NCBI GenBank assembly: GCA_030683155.1
Contig: JAUXMV010000079.1
Span: 62,001-126,000 of the forward strand
Direction of reading: 5' to 3'
Source: Bacteroidales bacterium
GTDB lineage: Bacteria > Bacteroidota > Bacteroidia > Bacteroidales > F082
Length of the DNA stretch: 64,000 bases
Program-made: the position numbers and the translations under genes
The notes under the pieces: model-generated
The model's input: only the letters and a program-made list of their open reading frames with translations
Told to the model about the DNA's origin: nothing
Databases searched by the model: none
In this document: piece after piece, positions 58,307 to 64,000 of the stretch
Layout of the letters: each line of letters starts with the position of its first letter
How positions within the stretch are numbered: position 1 is the stretch's first letter

Positions 58307-59062
58307 TCAAAAATCGAGTTCCCTTTTGAGGTCTTTTATGCGGCTTTTGCTTACGCTGACCTGATTGCCGTTTTTGAGAATGAGCAAATAGCTCTCCTTG
58401 CCATATTGTTCGATTCGTTGAATCTGCGAGACATTTACGATATGTGAGCGATGTATGCGGATGAAACTATCTTCAGGTAGATTTTGCTCCATGGAAGCCA
58501 TCGTTTCTTTTTTCATGAAACGGCCCTGCGCCGTATGAATCATCACATAGTCGTCCTGCGCTTCCAACTGCTCGATATCCTGAATAGGAATTACATGAAT
58601 TTTTGAGCCTGATTTCACCACAATTCTTTCCAAAGGCCTTGCTTTTTGGTGCATCTGCTCAACAAGTTGCGAAACTTTTTCTTTTCCGGAAGATTTTATC
58701 CGAAAACGTTCAATGACTTTATCGACAGCCTGACGAAGGCGCTGCTTTGAGAAAGGCTTCATCAGGTAATCTACTGCATTCAGATCAAAGGCTTTGAGGG
58801 CATATTCGTCGTAGGCAGTCGTAAAAACAATTTCCGGAATATCATCGAGTAGTTCAAGTAACTCAAAGCCTGTCAGCCGGGGCATTTGTATGTCAAGAAA
58901 AACAAGATCAGGCTGAAGCTCGTTGATCGTTTTCAGTCCGCTGAATCCGTCGCTGCATTCACCTATCAGGTCAATTTCATCGAAACTTTCAAGAAAGGTA
59001 CGAAGCAGGTTGCGTGCAGGTTCTTCATCTTCGATAATGAGGGTGCGTATTTTGGCTGTCAT
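58307..59062 (-). CDS. LytTR-family response regulator
   Basis: A 251-residue regulator. Receiver domain with pocket EDEEP, phospho-acceptor Asp57 in LVFLDIQMPRLTG and KPF at ~103. The C-terminal LytTR DNA-binding domain (~150-250) shows IVVKSGSKIHVIPIQDIEQLEAQDDYVMIHT and FIRIHRSHIVNVSQIQRIEQYGKESYLLILKNG. It is encoded with the LytS-type kinase (four-base overlap). Such pairs often govern envelope or extracellular polymer genes; the LiaF-like gene upstream fits that. Confidence 0.94.
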   Translation of the reverse strand: MTAKIRTLIIEDEEPARNLLRTFLESFDEIDLIGECSDGFSGLKTINELQPDLVFLDIQMPRLTGFELLELLDDIPEIVFTTAYDEYALKAFDLNAVDYLMKPFSKQRLRQAVDKVIERFRIKSSGKEKVSQLVEQMHQKARPLERIVVKSGSKIHVIPIQDIEQLEAQDDYVMIHTAQGRFMKKETMASMEQNLPEDSFIRIHRSHIVNVSQIQRIEQYGKESYLLILKNGNQVSVSKSRIKDLKRELDF

Positions 59063-60117
59063 GCTTGTGGGTTTTTTGGGATGCGTAAAATTACTTCAAA
59101 TTCTATTTTACCAAGCTTGATTTGAAGCAGATCGTTGCGATGGTAGAGCAATTGAAGTCTGTTGCGAATATTTTTCAGTCCAATACCTTCACCTTTCGGG
59201 CGCGTACCTTCCGGGTCGAAGTCGTTCAGAACATGCAGTTGTATGTAATTTTCTGATGGCTCGCAACGCAGTTCGATAAGCACCTCTTCGGTACTGTTGT
59301 GCACGCCGTGTTTGATTGCATTTTCGAGCAAAGGCTGAAGAATCATATTAGGGATAGAAAAATCAAGGCAGGCTTCCGGCACATTTGATACATACCTCAA
59401 TCGCTTCCCAAAACGAACTTTTTCGATATCGAGATACCGTTGTGCATTTTCAAGTTCACGCCTCAGACTTGTGGTTTCGTTGCGGTCGTGGCTCAATGAG
59501 TAGCGCATAAAATCAGACAGTTTGATGACCATTTCCTGCGCTTTGTCGGGATCGGTCATTGTGAGTGAACTGATTGAATTGAGACTGTTGAACAAAAAAT
59601 GTGGATTTATCTGCGATTTCAACGCATTGAGTTCTGCTTCCCTGACAAGGTTGTTGAGCTCTGCTTCAATTCGCATTTTCTGCTGAATGTCTTCATTATA
59701 GAGCATCATATAATAGATGAGAATAAAAATGAGGTAGATGAAACAACCTATGATGGCCCGCCAGGGAAGCGACATATTCAAAAAAGTGAGATAATCTGCG
59801 TTGGCGCTTTCAAGTGATAAAAGGAGATAGTATCCCGAAATCAGCCAAATGGCAATGGTAATAATAGCAGCAAGGAGATGGTTAATGATCAGGTCGAAAA
59901 GACTTTGATGGTCTTTGAGATTAAACTTGAGTACGTACCAGAGATTAAATCCTATGAGTGCCAGAATTCCGTTGAAGACAGCCGCATCTGTGATACTTGC
60001 CAGCAGATCAATGTCCTGATAATAGTTCAGAATGACTGTCTGGATGACTATAATCATCATCCAGACAGCCAGATATGTAATAAAATAATTGCGGTTTTTA
60101 ACAAATGGGTTCAGCAT
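59059..60117 (-). CDS. LytS-type sensor histidine kinase
   Basis: A 352-residue kinase with about four membrane helices in residues ~12-140. No recognised extracytoplasmic sensor domain. A coiled linker leads to the His_kinase domain with His173 in SQINPHFLFNSLNSISSL. HATPase follows with NMILQPLLENAIKHGVHNS and GIGLKNIRNRLQLLY. It overlaps the LytTR regulator gene by four bases, so the two are a cognate pair. Confidence 0.92.
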   Translation of the reverse strand: MLNPFVKNRNYFITYLAVWMMIIVIQTVILNYYQDIDLLASITDAAVFNGILALIGFNLWYVLKFNLKDHQSLFDLIINHLLAAIITIAIWLISGYYLLLSLESANADYLTFLNMSLPWRAIIGCFIYLIFILIYYMMLYNEDIQQKMRIEAELNNLVREAELNALKSQINPHFLFNSLNSISSLTMTDPDKAQEMVIKLSDFMRYSLSHDRNETTSLRRELENAQRYLDIEKVRFGKRLRYVSNVPEACLDFSIPNMILQPLLENAIKHGVHNSTEEVLIELRCEPSENYIQLHVLNDFDPEGTRPKGEGIGLKNIRNRLQLLYHRNDLLQIKLGKIEFEVILRIPKNPQA

Positions 60118-60263
60118 ATGAACAGACTTTTAAATGAAAGATTGTGTGGTTTGGACGTCAGTGCCAATGCTTTTGTTACCATAAAGATAATTTTTTTTGA
60201 AAGGAATGCCCGTTAAGGCATTTCCGCTTTCACAGCTTTTGAAGCCGTGTAGGATCTTGAGAT

Positions 60264-60998
60264 TTAATAGCTTTTGATTTCTACTCCGCCAAAGAGCACC
60301 ATTCCTTTGATCAGTAATTGTTTTTCAGGATTGCTTACAACGGGCAACATACGTTTGTCGCTGTATCCGCCAAAGATGGAAACAACTTCCGATTTAATCT
60401 GCCAATCATCCGGAATAATGAGGTTTGTACCACCGAAAAGCATAAAGGTGTCAATAGCACAGCCGTCTTTTGAAGGTGTTGAAGACATCATATTGATATC
60501 GGAACCACCAAAAATTGCTGTTATTTTTCCGCCTTTGAAGTTGGGGGAAATGATCTTTGTATTTCCTCCGCCAAAAATGGCCATTTCGTCGATAAAATCT
60601 TCTGGATTCACATGGTCGCGGTTGCTGCCTGCAAAAACATGTTTGTTTTTTTGGTAATTTTCACCTTTAGGTGTTGACCGGCGGGTAATAACAATCAAAC
60701 CAATACCGATGAGCACGGCTGGCCAGAAGATTGCACTCATGCGAATGCGGTAGTCGAGCAGTTCGGGCATCCAGAAAAGAAGGCCGATTCCAATGAGTAT
60801 CCATCCTGTAGTGCGGTTTTCACGGTTCGATAAAGTGATAAGACCAATACCAATAAGAAGGGTCTTCCATGAAATTAAGTAGTGGCGCAAGTCGAAAGGA
60901 AGCAGGTCGGCGCTGTCGAGCAGCAGCAAACCACCGGCGAGGATTAAAAGAACCCCTGCAACCATCCTTCTGTCTAATGAAGTGTTTTTCGTTTCCAT
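60264..60998 (-). CDS. LiaF-like membrane protein
   Basis: A 244-residue protein. About four membrane helices in residues ~12-105 (VAGVLLILAGGLLLLDS, WKTLLIGIGLITL, ILIGIGLLFW, FWPAVLIGIGLIVI). The C-terminal cytosolic part has repeated FGG turns (AIFGGGNTKIISPNF, AIFGGSDINM, LFGGTNLII, SIFGGYSDKR, LFGGVEI), a beta-rich LiaF/DUF5668-like fold. LiaF proteins dampen or tune a neighbouring envelope-stress two-component system. It precedes the kinase by 146 bases, on the same strand, which fits such a role. Confidence 0.82.
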   Translation of the reverse strand: METKNTSLDRRMVAGVLLILAGGLLLLDSADLLPFDLRHYLISWKTLLIGIGLITLSNRENRTTGWILIGIGLLFWMPELLDYRIRMSAIFWPAVLIGIGLIVITRRSTPKGENYQKNKHVFAGSNRDHVNPEDFIDEMAIFGGGNTKIISPNFKGGKITAIFGGSDINMMSSTPSKDGCAIDTFMLFGGTNLIIPDDWQIKSEVVSIFGGYSDKRMLPVVSNPEKQLLIKGMVLFGGVEIKSY

Positions 60999-61046
60999 GA
61001 GCTTTAGTATTTAAGTAGTGTTAAAATTATTAATGTTTATCTGAAG

Positions 61047-61054
61047 CAAAAATA
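61047..61054 (-). promoter_or_regulatory. -7 element of the LiaF-like / LytS operon
   Basis: TATTTTTG followed by C on the minus strand, 48 bases before the LiaF-like ATG. Good -7 match, no clear -33. Confidence 0.45.
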
Positions 61055-61199
61055 GTTCAGGATTGCAAGCAGGAAAATACTTATTAGGCGAACAGGGGAA
61101 TCGGGTCGGTGAATGGAGGTTGAATGACGATAAACTGAAAGCCTGTAGGGCTTGATCAAAATCATCCTTCTGTACTTTCTACTGATTTAAAAGACCAAA

Positions 61200-61237
61200 G
61201 ACTGTGTCCGCCTTTGGAGGGCTGTGTCCGCCTTTGG
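61200..61237 (+). repeat. Two tandem ~20-bp repeats
   Basis: CTGTGTCCGCCTTTGG occurs at 61202-61217 and 61222-61237, a 20-bp period. Part of an otherwise non-coding gap (61055-61336) with low-complexity short repeats such as CTAAACCA and AATCAA. No gene is visible here. Confidence 0.7.
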
Positions 61238-61336
61238 TGAATCAAGCACGATTAACGCTAAACCATCTAAACCACTCTAAACTAACGCTCAACGAATCAA
61301 AGTGCCAACAAATCAACCTTATCCTCACAATTGTTG

Positions 61337-61344
61337 TATATTTG
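61337..61344 (+). promoter_or_regulatory. -7 element of the polyvalent kinase pseudogene
   Basis: TATATTTG matches TAnnTTTG and lies only five bases before the ATG at 61350 (another in-frame-unrelated ATG at 61346). Transcription would start at or near the start codon, a leaderless arrangement. Confidence 0.4.
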
Positions 61345-61349
61345 CATGA

Positions 61350-61988
61350 ATGAATACCAGTTTAAAGAAGCAAATTTATGATGTCATTGCAGGAAAGGGC
61401 CAGGTTAGGCATGGAGCAATTATCCAAACAATCACCCGTTACCTTGGAGATTGCGCGCAAACAAGCAGAGAAACTGAAAGTCCAAAGCAAGTCAGGAAAC
61501 AGGAAACACAGAATTTAGAAGTCTGGATAACTGATCAAAACCTGTGGATTGACGCGATTGATTTGTCCAAATTTGTAAGCGAAGGAGCTGAGCAGCGGGT
61601 TTACCTGAAAGACACAAGCCATGTGATCAAACTCAACGACAGCATCTATTATCAAAGCTGGAGAGATTACTTTCACAGTTTACTGCTTCATAATTTTTTC
61701 TTTGAAGATACGACCTATCGCTTAGCGGGTTTCGTCAAAGAATAAGAAGTCTTGTTTGCAGTTGTTGAGCAGCCATATGTTTCCATTACTTCTTTGACTG
61801 ATTTAGAACAGCTGAAACATTTCATGGCTATCAATGGTTTTGAAAACACCCGAAACAATGATTATATAAATCCGGGACTTGGCATTATTCTGGAAGATTT
61901 GCATGACGAAAATGTTCTGACCCGCAACAATCTCTTTTACTTTATTGATACCGTATTCTACCTCACGCCGGATTTTTACACAAGCTGA
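61350..61988 (+). pseudogene. Polyvalent-protein-type kinase, broken by one in-frame stop
   Basis: Two frames in the same phase, 61350-61745 and 61746-61988, form one protein of ~212 residues interrupted by TAA at 61743-61745. The first part has an ATP-binding-like strand FVSEGAEQRVYLKDTSHVIKLND and a helix YYQSWRDYFHSLLLHNFFF; the second has VVEQPYVSI, then DLHDENVLTRNNLFYFIDTVF. This is the layout of the polyvalent-protein kinase (PolyVal) family, in which LHDENV is the catalytic loop. The family is found in mobile elements. The gene is dead unless the stop is read through; the rest of the sequence is not eroded, so the mutation is recent or a sequencing error. Confidence 0.75.
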
Positions 61989-62199
61989 TTCATTAAAGTT
62001 ATACCAAAGTGAATTATTGATAAATCCAAAAGCTGTAATGGTATAATGCCGATGGATAGAAATGTTAGGCCAATTAGTGAGCGAAAAATGGACTGTTACA
62101 TTTCTTCTTGGTATAATAAGGGACAGCCTGATCGTTGTAGTAGGCTATTGGTCTGCGCAAGCATAACAAATAAACAAATCAACGAATCAACCCACTATC

Positions 62200-63681
62200 C
62201 TATTTCTTCACCCATTTTCCGCTTTCACTCAGGCCGGTGGACCCTGTGAGTTGATAAAGGTAAACGCCTGAAAGCAAATGTGTTGTTTCAACAAGACTCT
62301 CGGGTTGGGTGAGTTGTTGCTGCAATACAAGTCGTCCGTATTGGTCGAACAGGCTGAGTAATGCCTGCGAATGCTGCGCTGCCAAACGGATGTTGAGCTG
62401 ATGGCCAGGGTTTGGATAGACAATTGAGAAACGATCGTTCATCGAAATTTCACGCTCCCACACGATTAAGCCATCGCCGTTTACCTTTACGATATACACA
62501 TCCCGTTCCTGATTTTGGGTTTGGTCGTCATAACGGTTACCAACCATGATGCAACCTCCATCGCGGGTGGCGAGGATGTTATACATAAAATAATAGGCAT
62601 CCCCACCAAACCATTTCTCCCAAACCATTGATAAATCGGCGTTTACCTTGACCAAATGAAACCATGAGTTCTGACTACTCCAAAATGGATTCCCTATATC
62701 AAAATTTGAAATACCACCCACAAAGATATTGTCGCCAAATTTGCTTATGCCATTTTTCATTGGAGGTTGCTCACGGTAGGGTTCTTTTTTAAAATGATTG
62801 GTGTTGATGATTTCACCAGCTTCATTATGGATTGCAATGACATGATGACGGGGATAATCTCCCATGCCTTTACCGCTTATGAGCACATCTGTTTCGTTGA
62901 GATACACCGGAGAGTTAGGGTCATACATATAGAAAGGTATTGGCTCAATGGCAATGCTATCGAGGTTTTTGTCAAGTGTAAGGCGCTGGCTGTCATATTC
63001 GGTAACACCAGATATAAAATGGCTTACGTAGGCATAATAATTTGATTTGTCGGTGCTTTCAATGATATCAAATGAAAAATGCCAGGGTATATCGGAGGTA
63101 TAAAAATGCGAAGCCAAAGAATCACCTTCCAAACTTATTTTATAAAAGAAGGCATCGTGATTATGAAATACAACTCCGCCGGGGGTTGTATCGTTTCTGG
63201 TAGCATATCCGGTCAAAACAAAATTGGTATCGGAATCAACGATGGAATTGATGTAGGAAAACCATCTTTTCATTGGCAAGGGGAAAGTCTTTTGATCCAC
63301 TACCTGCAAATCCGGATTGAGTTTTAAATACCATAACCTATCATCTTTTGGATCCATAGTTTCTTTTATTGTCCCTAATAAGTAGTAATTACCATTAATT
63401 TTATATACAGAAGAGAACCATGAATAATCACCAACGGGAAAGCTGGTAGATTCGAACAAAATGTTACCAAAACTATCTAATTGAAGTATATATCCAGAAA
63501 TACTTGAACTTTCATTGATTATACTTCTTCCTGCTAAAAGAAAGTTCCCGTTTTCTTCTTCAATAATATCCTGAATTGTTTCGTCTTTAGAATTTGAAAT
63601 CAGTTTCTCAAAGGTTTGCTGAGAAAAGGTTGGTTGACTTATAATTAAAGTCAAAAAAAGAAAAAAGATTGCTTTATTCAT
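62200..63681 (-). CDS. Secreted protein with T9SS type A sorting domain
   Basis: A 493-residue secreted protein. Signal peptide 1-20 (MNKAIFFLFLTLIISQPTFS). The body is repeat-like with beta-propeller character, with residues such as NGNFLLAGRS, NGNYYLLGTI, DTNFVLTGYA, GDNIFVGGIS and DGGCIMVGNR, each resembling one blade. The last ~80 residues are a type IX secretion sorting domain: FSIVYPNPGHQLNIRL, LFDQYGRLVLQQQL and LLSGVYLYQLTGSTG. It is thus expected on the cell surface. Function of the propeller unknown. Confidence 0.87.
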   Translation of the reverse strand: MNKAIFFLFLTLIISQPTFSQQTFEKLISNSKDETIQDIIEEENGNFLLAGRSIINESSSISGYILQLDSFGNILFESTSFPVGDYSWFSSVYKINGNYYLLGTIKETMDPKDDRLWYLKLNPDLQVVDQKTFPLPMKRWFSYINSIVDSDTNFVLTGYATRNDTTPGGVVFHNHDAFFYKISLEGDSLASHFYTSDIPWHFSFDIIESTDKSNYYAYVSHFISGVTEYDSQRLTLDKNLDSIAIEPIPFYMYDPNSPVYLNETDVLISGKGMGDYPRHHVIAIHNEAGEIINTNHFKKEPYREQPPMKNGISKFGDNIFVGGISNFDIGNPFWSSQNSWFHLVKVNADLSMVWEKWFGGDAYYFMYNILATRDGGCIMVGNRYDDQTQNQERDVYIVKVNGDGLIVWEREISMNDRFSIVYPNPGHQLNIRLAAQHSQALLSLFDQYGRLVLQQQLTQPESLVETTHLLSGVYLYQLTGSTGLSESGKWVKK

Positions 63682-63739
63682 TTTATGTATTTATATTTAA
63701 ATGACAGAGGGGAAAATCACCCCTCTGTCAGTTGCGAGT

Positions 63740-64000
63740 TTAATTTAATTCTGCAGGCGGATTGTTGCTGGTGTGCCAGATTGCATATTTTATTTCTACA
63801 TAATGACACATATCCCATGTATCAACTCCACTATTCGAACCATAGGCTGTCGCGTCCTCCACAAGAAAACTAATAATGCTTTTATTGCTTGGTTTATACA
63901 TGTTTCCGATTTCAATAATACGATTTCTGTAATAATTGATCTCCTCTGGAGATAAACATCTATGAATTAAAGTGCCGGCCTGAAAATCGTGGAAAAGCAT
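63740..64000 (-). CDS. Hypothetical protein, possibly cut by the window edge
   Basis: The last frame, 86 residues from an ATG at the window's final bases (MLFHDFQAGTLIH), ending at 63740. No family is recognised, no signal peptide or membrane helix. The real start may lie beyond the window. The segment LSPEEINYYRNRIIEIGNMY looks helical. Confidence 0.4.
   Translation of the reverse strand: MLFHDFQAGTLIHRCLSPEEINYYRNRIIEIGNMYKPSNKSIISFLVEDATAYGSNSGVDTWDMCHYVEIKYAIWHTSNNPPAELN

Noticed and set aside
62046-62249. 67-codon plus-strand frame before the T9SS gene
   Set aside because: Overlaps the sorting-domain coding sequence on the other strand and has no recognisable features.

Overview
The window looks like the chromosome of an anaerobic, fermentative member of the Bacteroidetes (Bacteroidales/Marinilabiliales-like). 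Evidence: a protein with a type IX secretion C-terminal sorting domain (62200-63681); many -7 elements of the TAnnTTTG type used by the Bacteroidetes housekeeping sigma factor, and few Shine-Dalgarno sites; the ileS / DksA-like / lspA gene order; the Bacteroidetes-style split of the F-type ATP synthase genes; and DUF2807 and DUF4097-like surface proteins. It is mostly ordinary chromosome with small mobile-DNA scars. Species cannot be assigned from sequence alone.

Left part (1-18.9 kb): a CDGSH iron-sulfur protein, tRNA-Leu(CAA), two tandem CPA2-type cation/H+ antiporters (the second more AT-rich and followed by a ~106-bp inverted-repeat element), PhoH, a probable operon of methionine/glutamine aminotransferase, omega-amidase, TrkA and TrkH, then a run of envelope-glycan genes (family-2 glycosyltransferase, two multi-spanning GT-C-like proteins, a lipid kinase) ending in pgk.

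Centre-left (18.9-32.4 kb, all on the minus strand): a complete [FeFe]-hydrogenase locus. The trimeric NADH-linked enzyme (hydC, hydB, hydA) and the three H-cluster maturases (hydG, hydF, hydE) are interleaved with a signalling set. This set has a histidine kinase whose sensor is itself a hydrogenase-like H-cluster domain, two receiver-only proteins, a receiver-histidine kinase hybrid and a LuxR/NarL-type response regulator. The kinase keeps all four H-cluster cysteines but has Asp in place of the proton-relay Cys. The simplest reading is an H2-sensing phosphorelay controlling H2 metabolism; this is the most interesting system in the window.

Middle (32.7-43.0 kb): a MORN-repeat lipoprotein, a transglutaminase-like/TPR protein, an ECF sigma factor operon with a membrane-anchored probable anti-sigma protein and two adhesin-like surface proteins, two small outer-membrane proteins, a C69 peptidase, inorganic pyrophosphatase and a small lipoprotein. 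Right part (43.2-57.8 kb): atpBEFHAG and ferritin on the plus strand converge on atpDC on the minus strand; then lspA, a DksA-like protein, ileS, fabI and fabH. The end (57.8-64 kb) has a LytTR/LytS-type two-component pair with a LiaF-like membrane protein, a 210-bp nested palindromic element with perfect 31-bp arms, a polyvalent-protein kinase gene broken by one stop codon, and the T9SS cargo protein. No rRNA operon, CRISPR array, intact transposase or prophage was seen.
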